Shown: piece after piece, positions 42,887-51,180 of the stretch
How the letters are laid out: each line of letters begins with the position of its first letter
Numbering within the stretch: the first letter of the stretch is position 1
DNA from: JAODBQ01 sp038213195
GTDB lineage: Bacteria; Actinomycetota; Acidimicrobiia; Acidimicrobiales; Ilumatobacteraceae
Length of the DNA stretch: 64,000 nucleotides
Direction of reading: 5' to 3'
Assembly: GCA_038213195.1 (NCBI GenBank)
Contig: JBBQTN010000001.1
Location: 10,758 to 74,757, forward strand
Made by a program: the position numbers and the translations under genes
Notes under the pieces: model-generated
Seen by the model: only the letters and a program-made list of their open reading frames with translations
Database searches by the model: none
Told to the model about the DNA's origin: nothing

Positions 42887-43399
42887 ATGGCCAAGGAACC
42901 GGGCGAGGGTTGCGTCCACGTCGTCGTCGAGATCCCACGCGGCAGCCGCAACAAGTACGAGATCGATCACGAGACGGGCAAGATCTTCCTCGACCGGCGG
43001 CTGTTCACCGCCACGACGTATCCCGCCGACTACGGGTTCATCCCCGACACGCTCGGTGGCGACGGCGATCCGCTCGATGCACTGGTCTTGCTGGAGGATC
43101 CCGTGTACCCCGGCGTCTGGGTCGAGGCGCGTCCCGTCGGCGTGCTGTACATGGTCGACGAAGCCGGCCAGGACGCGAAGATCATCTGCGTCCCCCCACG
43201 CGAGCCGCGCTGGAGCGACGTGTTCGACATCGGCGATCTCACCCCGCAACTGGTCAGCGAGATCCAGCACTTCTTCGAGGTCTACAAGGCGCTGGAGCCC
43301 GGCAAGTCGTCATCCACCTCCGGTCTCGCCGGTCGCTCCGCGGCGTGGGCCGAGATCGACGAGTCACGGACGCGGTTGGTCACCGAGGGCCACGAATGA
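42887..43399 (+). CDS. ppa: Inorganic pyrophosphatase, family I
   Basis: 170 aa. VVVEIPRGSRNKYEID, the signature DGDPLDALVLLEDPVYPG with metal-binding Asp residues, ARPVGVLYMVDEAGQDAKII and HFFEVYKALEPGK. It hydrolyses PPi in the cytoplasm. Typical length. ATG chosen at the conserved N-terminus. A CAACAT sits 5 nt upstream, a poor match to the leaderless pattern. Confidence 0.95.
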   Translation: MAKEPGEGCVHVVVEIPRGSRNKYEIDHETGKIFLDRRLFTATTYPADYGFIPDTLGGDGDPLDALVLLEDPVYPGVWVEARPVGVLYMVDEAGQDAKIICVPPREPRWSDVFDIGDLTPQLVSEIQHFFEVYKALEPGKSSSTSGLAGRSAAWAEIDESRTRLVTEGHE

Positions 43400-43465
43400 G
43401 CCCGGCGCGTCGGGCGGACGGTCGCGAGGAGGCGAGTCGGCTGCTCGGCATCGGTGCCCCGATCG

Positions 43466-44404
43466 TCACGGAACGGCGTGTGCGTCGACCAGCAGCGCCG
43501 CGCCGACGGCCCCGGCCAGCTCCCCGAGCGAGGCGAACCTGACCAGCGGGTGCGGGCGGACATCCGACGAGTACAGCAACGCTTCGAACCAGTGCTGGAT
43601 CGGCGGCAGGTAGAGGTCGGCGTCGACGGCGAGCCCACCACCGAGCACGAACATCGCCGGGTCGAGGGCATTCGTGAGGTTGACCAGGCCGAGCGCGACC
43701 CATCGACCGAACTGGTCGATCACCGCCGACGCCTCGACGTCACCGTCGCGCGCCGCGGAGCAGAGCAGCTCGCCGTGGATCTCCGACACCGAGCCACCGG
43801 ACAGCTCGACGACGCCGCGCAGTCGCCCCTCGGATGCGGCCGTCCTGGCGAGGGCGGCGAGGCCGGTCCCCGATGCGTACCGCTCCCAGCATCCGCGCCG
43901 TCCGCACGGGCAGGCAGGGCCGTCCGGATCGACGACCATGTGCCCGATCTCGCCGGCGAAGCCGTTGCTGCCGCGCAGCAGGCGCCCCCCGGCGACGATC
44001 CCGCCACCGATCCCGGTGCCCATCGTCACCATCACCACATCGTCCACCCCCGCAGCCACCCCGACCCGCCACTCCGCGACCAACGCACACGTCGCGTCGT
44101 TGTCGACCTCCACCGGCACGGCGAGCGCAGTGGACAGCATCTGCCCGACCTCGACGTTGCCGACGTCGAGCAGGTTGGGTGCGGCGAGCAGCCTCCCGGC
44201 GCGGGTGACGAGGCCAGGCACGCCCACACCGAGCGACGCGCCCACACCCATCTCGCGGGCGAGCTCGACGAGCGTGCCGATCAGGGCGTCGACGCCCCGT
44301 GGCGTCGGCCGGCGCGCCTCGCCGACGATGGTGCCCGCCTCGTCGAGCACGACGGCGAGACATTTCGTGCCCCCCACGTCGATGCCGACGCGGGACCCCG
44401 TCAC
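43466..44404 (-). CDS. ROK family glucokinase
   Basis: 312 aa. GIDVGGTKCLAVVLDEAG phosphate loop, VDNDATCALVAEW with the catalytic Asp, GTGIGGGIVAGG, and zinc site GHMVVDPDGPACPCGRRGCWE. Closer to typical actinobacterial glucokinases than the 21.5-kb ROK protein. GTG start lies on the stop of a 4-codon micro-ORF from the SRPBCC gene. Confidence 0.9.
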   Translation of the reverse strand: MTGSRVGIDVGGTKCLAVVLDEAGTIVGEARRPTPRGVDALIGTLVELAREMGVGASLGVGVPGLVTRAGRLLAAPNLLDVGNVEVGQMLSTALAVPVEVDNDATCALVAEWRVGVAAGVDDVVMVTMGTGIGGGIVAGGRLLRGSNGFAGEIGHMVVDPDGPACPCGRRGCWERYASGTGLAALARTAASEGRLRGVVELSGGSVSEIHGELLCSAARDGDVEASAVIDQFGRWVALGLVNLTNALDPAMFVLGGGLAVDADLYLPPIQHWFEALLYSSDVRPHPLVRFASLGELAGAVGAALLVDAHAVP

Positions 44405-44415
44405 GTCGATCTCAC
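44401..44415 (-). other. Micro-ORF bridge SRPBCC gene to glucokinase (4 aa)
   Basis: GTG AGA TCG ACG TGA: GTG overlaps the SRPBCC stop, TGA overlaps the kinase GTG. Confidence 0.5.
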
Positions 44416-44843
44416 GACTCGGCTCTGGCCTTCAGTTCACGCAAGGTGTTGAGGATCCGCACCTCGGCGCGGCGCTTGACGAACCCTGGCAGTGGCACGA
44501 CGAGCTCGATGGTCAGGTCGTAGCGCACCTCGGTCCCGCCATCGTCGGTCGGCGAGACGGTGTACGCACCGTCGATCGTGCGCATGATGTCGCCGTGGAC
44601 CATCTTCCACGCCAGCACGTACGGCTGCGTGTAGTCGTAGCCGAGGGTGTAGTGGGTGCTGCGGCCGAGCGCCGACGCCCGGTACTCGACCTCCGCCGGC
44701 CGGCCTTGCTCGTCGCGTGAGCGGACGATGACGTCCTTCACATCCTTGGCCCAGTCCGGGTAGCGCTCCACATCGGCGGCGATGGACCACACCGTGTCCG
44801 GCGGCGCGGCGATGGTGATGGTGTCGGTAGCCGATTCAGCCAT
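44412..44843 (-). CDS. SRPBCC (polyketide cyclase/START-like) protein
   Basis: 143 aa. ITIAAPPDTVWSIAADVERYPDWAKDVK followed by alternating strands and a C-terminal helix (FVKRRAEVRILNTLRELK) is the SRPBCC fold, a hydrophobic ligand cavity. Ligand unknown. It is widespread in actinobacteria. It sits in a minus-strand run with a membrane protein and glucokinase. Confidence 0.85.
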   Translation of the reverse strand: MAESATDTITIAAPPDTVWSIAADVERYPDWAKDVKDVIVRSRDEQGRPAEVEYRASALGRSTHYTLGYDYTQPYVLAWKMVHGDIMRTIDGAYTVSPTDDGGTEVRYDLTIELVVPLPGFVKRRAEVRILNTLRELKARAES

Positions 44844-44852
44844 GGCAGTGTT

Positions 44853-45494
44853 CTAGCCGATCTTCCGGTTCGTGGGTTGCACGGTCGGGCGAGCTCGCGG
44901 GCCGTACCCGCCGTGACGGGCCGCCCAGATCCCGTTGGTGCCGATGCCGAACATCGGCACCAGAACGGCGAAGGCGAGCGCGTTGAGCTGGTGCTCGTCC
45001 AATCCGGCGAAGCCGATGCTGGCCGCAACGACGCCGACGACGATCTGCGTGCCGAGGCATCCCCACAACGCCCGCCGCACAGGACGCGGCGCCGTCGGCC
45101 CACTCAGCAGGTACAGGTTGGCAACGCCGACCTCCTCGGTGCGCGAGCGCTCCAGCGCGCTCGTGTAGGCCCACAACGTCGTCGCCACCCCGACCGCGAA
45201 CAGCGCCATCGAGGCGACCACGGCGACGGCCTGTCCTGCCCGATGGTTGCGCAGCGGAACGGCGACGGCCATCGCGACGACGAACAGCGCGGTCCCGACC
45301 AGACCGAAGCGGACCATCGCGAAGCCGGGTTGCGACGTCAACGCGATCCGGTCCCGAGCAGGACCGGGCCCGGCACCCTGCTCGGCCGCGGTCGGTCCGG
45401 TCCGAGACGATGCGACGCCGTCAGGATCGGTCGGCGGCGATTCGGCTTCGCCCCGACCGGCGAACCTCGGCCCGACGTCGTCAGGATCGGTCAT
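44853..45494 (-). CDS. Four-helix membrane protein, unrecognised
   Basis: 213 aa. Disordered N-terminus of about 50 aa, then four membrane helices (about 60-80, 88-110, 143-160, 172-192) and a basic C-terminal tail. No family recognised. Its ATG lies on the stop of a 5-codon micro-ORF from the PimB-like gene. Confidence 0.65.
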   Translation of the reverse strand: MTDPDDVGPRFAGRGEAESPPTDPDGVASSRTGPTAAEQGAGPGPARDRIALTSQPGFAMVRFGLVGTALFVVAMAVAVPLRNHRAGQAVAVVASMALFAVGVATTLWAYTSALERSRTEEVGVANLYLLSGPTAPRPVRRALWGCLGTQIVVGVVAASIGFAGLDEHQLNALAFAVLVPMFGIGTNGIWAARHGGYGPRARPTVQPTNRKIG

Positions 45495-45508
45495 CCTTGC
45501 CTCATCAT
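45491..45508 (-). other. Micro-ORF bridge PimB-like gene to membrane protein (5 aa)
   Basis: ATG overlaps the glycosyltransferase TGA (ATGA); MMRQG; TGA overlaps the next ATG (ATGA). Confidence 0.5.
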
Positions 45509-46626
45509 GGCAGCGCGCCGAGGGCGCGGCCGAGGCGCTCGGCGAGCACGTCGTACGAGAAGTCGGCCACCACCCGCCGCCGCCCCGCGCTGCCCATCCG
45601 GCCGGCCAAGGCCGGGTCGTCGAGCAGTCGTTCGAACGCGTCGGCGACGTCGCGCACGTTGTCTGGGCGACGGATCACCAATCCGGTCTCGCCGTCGACG
45701 ACCGCCTCGGCAGCGCCGCCCGAGTCGCCGGCGACCTGCGGCACCGCGCACGCGGCCGCCTCGAGGAAGACGATCCCGAACCCCTCCTGCTCCAGCCCGC
45801 TCCAGCGGTTGCGGCACAACATCGCGTACACGTCGGCACACCCGTACAGGAGCGGCAGGTCGGCGTTCGACACCCGCCCGAGGAACCGGACCGGCGCGTG
45901 CAGCTCGGCCGACAGCCCGCGCAACCGAACCTCGTCGCGCCCCGACCCGGAGATGGCCAGCAACAGATCGGGGCGCGACGCGTGCAGTCGAGCGACCGCA
46001 CGGATCACCGTGTCCAGGCCCTTGCGTGGCACCAGCCTGCTGATCCCGACGATCAGTTCGGCGTCGGCGGGCAGGCCGAAGTGGCCTCGCGCCGCCAGAC
46101 GGGCGTCCTCGCACAGCGGCGTGAACCGCTCGATGTCGACGCCAGGCGGGACGACGGTCACCGGCAACGTGCGGCCGGCGGCGTGCTCGGCCTCGGCGGC
46201 CGCGTACTCGCCACCGGCGACGATGTGCCGGGCCCGCCGCAGGACGTACGCCAACACGTTGCGGGAGACCGGCAAACGGCCGGGAACGGTGACTTCGGCG
46301 CCGTGGATCAGCACGTCGTAGGGCAGCTGCAACGACGGCCCGATGACGCCGAGCGGGAACGCCGGATCGAGCACCACCAGCTCCGCGCCCAGCCGCCGCG
46401 CCATCTCGTCGACGCGGGCCGTCATCCACGGATGAGGCAGCAGCACGGGTTCGCGCACCCGCTCGATGCGAAACGGCTGTGCCGCGTCGAACTCTGCCGC
46501 GCCCGGGTACGGGCTGGTCAGCACCGCGAAGGAGTCCGGCGGAAGGCGACGCCACCACTCCCACAGCAGCGACTGGATCCCCCCGATCTTCGGCGGGAAG
46601 TCGTTGGTGACGAGCAGGTGCTTCAT
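45505..46626 (-). CDS. GT4 glycosyltransferase, PimB-like
   Basis: 373 aa from ATG 46626. N-terminal LVTNDFPPKIGGIQSLLWEW and C-terminal donor domain with VGISRLVPRKGLDTVI and EGFGIVFLEAAACAVPQVAG (the E-x7-E motif). This resembles mannosyltransferases PimB of phosphatidylinositol mannoside synthesis; a GDP-mannose donor is probable, the acceptor uncertain. ATG overlaps the queG stop (ATGA). Confidence 0.82.
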   Translation of the reverse strand: MKHLLVTNDFPPKIGGIQSLLWEWWRRLPPDSFAVLTSPYPGAAEFDAAQPFRIERVREPVLLPHPWMTARVDEMARRLGAELVVLDPAFPLGVIGPSLQLPYDVLIHGAEVTVPGRLPVSRNVLAYVLRRARHIVAGGEYAAAEAEHAAGRTLPVTVVPPGVDIERFTPLCEDARLAARGHFGLPADAELIVGISRLVPRKGLDTVIRAVARLHASRPDLLLAISGSGRDEVRLRGLSAELHAPVRFLGRVSNADLPLLYGCADVYAMLCRNRWSGLEQEGFGIVFLEAAACAVPQVAGDSGGAAEAVVDGETGLVIRRPDNVRDVADAFERLLDDPALAGRMGSAGRRRVVADFSYDVLAERLGRALGALP

Positions 46627-47762
46627 CCGAGGGCCACCGGCTCGGCCAGCTCGGCACGGACCACCTCGTCGGGGTCGTCGACCGGAACGAGCTCCTCCAG
46701 GGCGAGGCGCCGGGCGCACCAGATCGCGTGGACCCGGAGCATCGCATCGACGTCACGGACGTAGCGCGCCACGGTGCTCGCCACCGCCGGATCGCTGCGA
46801 TCGCCGACGTTGCCGAGCACGACCAGGGCGTTGCGCCGCGCCCAGCGCGGATCACGTCCGCTGAGGTACCACGGACCCCACCGCGCCAGGACGTCGTCGT
46901 CGCTGCCGGCGAGCAGGTCGAGGAGCCTCACCCACGCCTGTTCGGTGTGCGCCCGCGGCCAGCCACCCGGCGCGTGGACCGTCGGCGGACACACGTCCTG
47001 GCAGCTGTCGCAGCCGTACAACCGGTCGCCGATCACGGTCCGCCACCGCAGCGGGATGACGCCCGGCTTCTGCAGGATCCACGACAGGCACCTCCCGGCG
47101 TCGACGACGCCGGGCTCGATGATCGCCGCCGTCGGGCAGTGATCGATGCACCGGCGGCAGGCACCACAGCCGTCGGGGTGGGGCGCGCCGCTGAGTGGCA
47201 GCGGCGCCGTTGTGACGACGCAGCCGAGCACGAACATGCTCCCCGCCGCCGGGACGAGCAGGTTGGCGTTCTTCCCGTACCAGCCGATCCCGGCGAGATA
47301 GGCCGCCTCGCGGTCGACGATGCTGTTGTCGTCGGCGAACGCGACCGCCTTCCAGTCGTCGGCGCGCAGTCGACGGGCGACGGCCCACAGGCCCTCGCGC
47401 AGCGCCGCGTAGTGGTCGGTCCACGCGTACCGGGCGATCCGCCCGGCGGGGCCAGCGGGCGGCGGCGGTTCGGCGGCGGAGTAGGGCATCGCCCCGACGA
47501 ACACGGCCCGGGCCCCGGCGACAGCGGCCTGCGGGTCGGTCGACCGATCCGGGTTGCGGTAGGTGAACTGCATGCCGTCGGCGAGGCCCGCGGCTGCGCG
47601 GCGGTGCAACTCGGTGCGGGCCCGAGTGAGGACGCCGGCCGGGGCGACCCCGGTGCGGGTGATGCCGGCGGCGGTGGCGATCGCGACGAGCTCGTCCAGG
47701 ATCTGCGGGCCGGCGACGGTGCTGCGTACGGCGACCCCGCGATCAGCCCCGCTCCCCGCCAT
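46623..47762 (-). CDS. queG: Epoxyqueuosine reductase QueG
   Basis: 379 aa from ATG 47762. N-terminal corrinoid-binding region with GMQFTYRNPDRSTDP and ARYAWTDHYAALREGLW, FADDNSIVDREAAYLAGIGWYGKNANLL, and two 4Fe-4S motifs CGACRRCIDHCPTAAI and CDSCQDVCPP. A HEAT-like C-terminus follows. It reduces epoxyqueuosine to queuosine in tRNA. No other queuosine genes are in the window. It overlaps the upstream small gene by 20 nt. Confidence 0.9.
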   Translation of the reverse strand: MAGSGADRGVAVRSTVAGPQILDELVAIATAAGITRTGVAPAGVLTRARTELHRRAAAGLADGMQFTYRNPDRSTDPQAAVAGARAVFVGAMPYSAAEPPPPAGPAGRIARYAWTDHYAALREGLWAVARRLRADDWKAVAFADDNSIVDREAAYLAGIGWYGKNANLLVPAAGSMFVLGCVVTTAPLPLSGAPHPDGCGACRRCIDHCPTAAIIEPGVVDAGRCLSWILQKPGVIPLRWRTVIGDRLYGCDSCQDVCPPTVHAPGGWPRAHTEQAWVRLLDLLAGSDDDVLARWGPWYLSGRDPRWARRNALVVLGNVGDRSDPAVASTVARYVRDVDAMLRVHAIWCARRLALEELVPVDDPDEVVRAELAEPVALG

Positions 47763-47973
47763 CGGCCTCACGGTGCAGCAGCGTAGGCACCATCCCCGCC
47801 CGAGCGAGCAGCGTCACCGCGGCGATCTCCTCGTCCGTGAACGAGGTCGGTTCGTGTGGTGCAGGGGTCAGCACGTGGGTGACGATGCAGTCCGCACAGT
47901 GCGCGCTGGCGCGCATGACGCACGAATCGCACGAGATGGTGATGGCGGATACCTGCGCATCGAAGTGGTGCAT
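47743..47973 (-). CDS. Small CxxC protein next to queG
   Basis: 76 aa. Two CxxC pairs (CDSCVMRASAHCADC) suggest a zinc or iron-sulfur site; the rest is helical. Similar small cysteine proteins next to QueG-like genes occur in actinobacteria, without known function. The overlap with queG indicates coupling. Start is ATG 47973; a weak GAGGT site lies upstream. Confidence 0.65.
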   Translation of the reverse strand: MHHFDAQVSAITISCDSCVMRASAHCADCIVTHVLTPAPHEPTSFTDEEIAAVTLLARAGMVPTLLHREADGGERG

Positions 47974-48117
47974 GGTGGCTGACCTCACTGTGTTGAGCGA
48001 TGCGCTGCGCGCCTCGCGAGTCCGGTGGGCGGGCCGGGATGGCACGTCCGGCCCGTCCCAACGGTCGCACAGAGGTGTCGCACAGTTACCTGGACACGCG
48101 TCGCCGCGCGGGTACCG

Positions 48118-49443
48118 TCAGCGGCGGGCGACGGTGAGGAACTGGTCGCTCGACAGTGTGTTCGCTCCCTCGGCGCGGACGTCGGCGATCACCGCCTGGT
48201 CGTTGCTGACCACCACCAACGGTTGGGCGTGATCGCTGGCGGCCACCTGGGCGCGCAGCACGTCGTCGGCGATCACCCCCGGCGGGGAGAACACCACACG
48301 GACCAGACGGCGCCCAGCGGACGTTCCGATGATGTCGGCACCGTCGAACACGATCGTGATGGCGGTGCCCCACCGCCGGGCGACATCCTCGGCGGCGCCG
48401 ATGCATCGCTCGCGCTGCTCGGGCAGCGCCAGAGACGGCCAGCCCAACATCGCCACGTTGTAGCCGTCGACGAGGACGTGGACACCGGGAACCCGCAGCA
48501 GGTGCTCGGCGACCGCGGCGGAATGGCCGTAGAGGCCGCCCGGGATCGGCAACGGCGCCCGACGCGGACGCTCGCGCCTGGCCCGTGGCGATCGCTGCTC
48601 GGGCTCGACGGCTGGCCCGCGAGGCGCCTGCGCGACGAGCCCGCCGAGCTCGCGCATCGCCCGCTCAGCCTCGTGGACGCCATGCACGGCGACCTCGTAC
48701 ACCCGGTGTAGCTCGTCGTTGACGAACGCGGCGGGCGGACCGCTGAGCGCCTCGACGCGCGCCGCGAGCACCGCGTCGCGGGCCGCCTCTGCGGTTTCGG
48801 CACGGTCCGTCGCCGTTGCGCGGGCGGCCTCGGCCGCGCTCGCGGCGGCGCGGGCCCGCGCCGTCTGGTCGCGCAGCGCGCCGACGGTGCCTTCGAGCTC
48901 GACCAGCCTCGACCGGGCGGAGTCGAGCTCGTCGATCAGCCGCAACCGCTCCGCCCTGTCGTGCTCGTGCGTCGCCCGCTCGCGAGCCAGTTGATCTTGC
49001 AACGCGACGCTTGCCGCGCGTGCCTTGGCGGCCGCGTCCTCGGCAGCCTGACGTTTGCGCTGCTCACGGCGCGCCGCCGTCCAGCGGTCCTGCCCGACCC
49101 CGCCGGCCGAGGCGACGAGCTCGTCGATCACGACTCGCCAACCGGGTTCGCGTCGCAGCCAGACGAGGCCGATCTCGTCCACCAGCTCGGCCGAGGCGAC
49201 GTTGCCGACTCTTGCCAGGAATTGCGGATCGTCCTCGATCGCCTGGCGCACCCGGGCGTACGCCGCCGGTGGGAGGCGGTGCAGCCGGAGGAACGGGCGG
49301 AGGGCGTCGGGATGGGGCAGCGGCGGGCGGGCCTTCGCACCGGCCGCAGCAGTGCCGATCGCGAACTCCAGCGCCGAGCGGAGCAGCCGATCAGGGACGG
49401 TCGAAGTGTCGTCGGCGACCGGCGCGACCTGCTCCTCCTCCAT
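48118..49443 (-). CDS. NYN-domain (PIN-like) nuclease with coiled coil
   Basis: 441 aa. N-terminal helical domain (about 15-120), long coiled coil (about 125-235), charged linker, then the YacP/NYN domain (about 300-441) beginning VHVLVDGYNVAMLGWP with acidic residues in ITIVFDGADI and VVVSNDQAVIADV. NYN proteins are predicted RNases in rRNA or mRNA processing. Leaderless start: TACAGT 8 nt before ATG. Divergent from the exonuclease gene with a 77-nt gap. Confidence 0.85.
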   Translation of the reverse strand: MEEEQVAPVADDTSTVPDRLLRSALEFAIGTAAAGAKARPPLPHPDALRPFLRLHRLPPAAYARVRQAIEDDPQFLARVGNVASAELVDEIGLVWLRREPGWRVVIDELVASAGGVGQDRWTAARREQRKRQAAEDAAAKARAASVALQDQLARERATHEHDRAERLRLIDELDSARSRLVELEGTVGALRDQTARARAAASAAEAARATATDRAETAEAARDAVLAARVEALSGPPAAFVNDELHRVYEVAVHGVHEAERAMRELGGLVAQAPRGPAVEPEQRSPRARRERPRRAPLPIPGGLYGHSAAVAEHLLRVPGVHVLVDGYNVAMLGWPSLALPEQRERCIGAAEDVARRWGTAITIVFDGADIIGTSAGRRLVRVVFSPPGVIADDVLRAQVAASDHAQPLVVVSNDQAVIADVRAEGANTLSSDQFLTVARR

Positions 49444-49451
49444 CCTCGTCC

Positions 49452-49457
49452 ACTGTA
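49452..49457 (-). promoter_or_regulatory. -10 element of a leaderless NYN gene promoter
   Basis: TACAGT, 8 nt before ATG 49443. Confidence 0.5.
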
Positions 49458-49483
49458 ACGATCGGCGGATCGAACGTCAGTTC

Positions 49484-49512
49484 TTGACACGAACGCGTGT
49501 TCGTGGTTGCCT
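49484..49512 (+). promoter_or_regulatory. Promoter of the exonuclease/GIY-YIG gene
   Basis: Perfect TTGACA (49484-49489), 17-nt spacer, TTGCCT (49507-49512). The start codon GTG 49521 follows after 8 nt, giving a leaderless transcript. The LexA-type box fills the spacer. Confidence 0.6.
49491..49502 (+). promoter_or_regulatory. SOS (LexA) box
   Basis: GAACGCGTGTTC, within CGAACGCGTGTTCG, matches the GAAC-N4-GTTC consensus of Gram-positive and actinobacterial LexA sites. It lies between the -35 and -10, where LexA would block RNA polymerase. Confidence 0.65.
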
Positions 49513-49520
49513 TGCACTTC

Positions 49521-51176
49521 GTGCGACCGGTCTTCGAACAACGCAGCCTGGACGACCTCGGCGTGCCGTTGTCGGACGTGACGTTCTGCGTGCTCGACAT
49601 CGAGACCACCGGCAGCGACCGTGGTGGCGACCTGATCACCGAGATCGGGGCGATCAAGGTGCGCGCCGGCGAGTGCCTCGGCACGTTCGCGACACTCGTC
49701 AACCCCGGACGGGCGATCGCCCCGGCGGTGATGATCCTCACCGGGATCACCGACAACATGGTCGCCGCCGCACCGCGCATCGAGTCCGTGCTGCCGACGC
49801 TGTTGGAGTTCGTCGGGGACGCAGTCATCGTCGGGCACAACGTCGGCTTCGACATGGCCTTCCTCAACGCCGCACTGCTCCGGTCGGGGCGGGAGCGGTT
49901 CGCCAACGTGGTCGTCGACACGCTGCCGATCGCCCGCCGACTGGTGCGCGACGAGGTGCCCGACTGCCGGCTCGGCACGCTCGCGATCCGGTTCCGGTTG
50001 CCGCACAGGCCCACCCACCGCGCCCTCGACGACGCGCTCGCCACGGCCGATCTGCTGCACCTGCTGCTCGAGCGGGCCGCAGGCTTCGGGGTGCTCGGGC
50101 TGGACGACCTGATCGCACTGCCGCGGATCGGCGCCCACCCGCAAGCAGTCAAGCTGCGGCTGACCCAACAGCTGCCCCGCTCGCCCGGCGTGTACCTGTT
50201 CCACGGCCACCTCGGCGAGGTGCTGTACGTCGGCAAGGCGACCAACCTTCGCCAGCGGGTGCGCAGCTACTTCGGCAGCGACGACCGCCGCAAGATCGGG
50301 CCGCTGCTGCGCGAGACGCAGCGCGTCTCCTGTCACGGCACCACCGACCCTGTCTCGGCCGAGGTACTGGAGATGCGCTACCTGCACCACCTCACGCCGC
50401 GCTACAACCGCACCGGCACCACCTGGCGGCGCTACTGCTACGTGCGCTTGGGCAGCGAGGCGTGGCCGCGACTGAGCGTCGTCAACGAACCGCACACGAG
50501 CGGTGTGCACCTCGGCCCGCTGCCGTCGAAGGCGGTGGCACTCGCCGTCATCGAGGCGGTGCACTCCGTCCTGCCGCTGCGACGCTGCACGGCGCGACTC
50601 CAGCCGACCGCGCAACTCGCGCTCGGGGCGACGCCGTGCGCATCCGCTCAACTCGGCGTGGCGATGTGCCCGTGCGTCGGCGCGGCCGATCCGGCGCGCT
50701 ACGCGCAGGTCGTCGCGCTGGCCGTCGCCGCGCTGACCGAGTCGCCGAACCTCGTGCTCGACCCGTTGTGGGCACGCGTGCAGCAACTCGCCACGCAGCG
50801 CCGCTACGAGGAAGCGGCCGCCGCACGCGACCGTGCGCAGACGTTCGGTGCGGCGGTGCGCCGCCAGCGGCTCGCCGAGCAGCTGCGCCGCGCCGGGGAG
50901 ATCGAACTGCGTCTCGATGACGCGACGCTGCACGTCATGGATGGAGTGCTCGTCGATGCCGGCATTCCGGGTCAGCTGCCGATGGCGTTGCCGCTCGCCG
51001 CGCCGGAGGTCCCGTCCCTGCCGGCGCCGTTGCCGCGCGCCGCGGCCGACGAGGTGTTGCTGATCGCCCGCGCGATCGAACGCGCCGGTGCACGGGCGCG
51101 CGTCGTGTGGTGCTCGGGCGAGTGGAGCGCACCGCGGACACCCGTCCGCCACGTCACCCGGCTGGCCGCGGGATGA
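49521..51176 (+). CDS. DEDD exonuclease fused to GIY-YIG (UvrC-like) endonuclease
   Basis: 551 aa from GTG 49521; GTG 49497 lies inside the SOS box and is rejected. The DnaQ-type exonuclease has FCVLDIETTG, VGHNVGFDMAFLNAAL and HRALDDALATADL (acidic and His residues present). GIY-YIG domain: PGVYLFHGHLGEVLYVGKAT, NLRQRVRSYF and catalytic Glu in AEVLEMRYLHHL. A C-terminal UvrC/Cho-like region follows. The fusion is known in actinobacteria and should act in DNA repair as a nucleotide-excision-type nuclease. SOS control supports this. Confidence 0.9.
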   Translation: MRPVFEQRSLDDLGVPLSDVTFCVLDIETTGSDRGGDLITEIGAIKVRAGECLGTFATLVNPGRAIAPAVMILTGITDNMVAAAPRIESVLPTLLEFVGDAVIVGHNVGFDMAFLNAALLRSGRERFANVVVDTLPIARRLVRDEVPDCRLGTLAIRFRLPHRPTHRALDDALATADLLHLLLERAAGFGVLGLDDLIALPRIGAHPQAVKLRLTQQLPRSPGVYLFHGHLGEVLYVGKATNLRQRVRSYFGSDDRRKIGPLLRETQRVSCHGTTDPVSAEVLEMRYLHHLTPRYNRTGTTWRRYCYVRLGSEAWPRLSVVNEPHTSGVHLGPLPSKAVALAVIEAVHSVLPLRRCTARLQPTAQLALGATPCASAQLGVAMCPCVGAADPARYAQVVALAVAALTESPNLVLDPLWARVQQLATQRRYEEAAAARDRAQTFGAAVRRQRLAEQLRRAGEIELRLDDATLHVMDGVLVDAGIPGQLPMALPLAAPEVPSLPAPLPRAAADEVLLIARAIERAGARARVVWCSGEWSAPRTPVRHVTRLAAG

Positions 51177-51180
51177 AGGG

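Noticed and set aside
49497..49520. Earlier GTG start for the exonuclease/GIY-YIG gene
   Set aside because: It lies inside the SOS box and upstream of the predicted transcript start, so it would not be on the mRNA.
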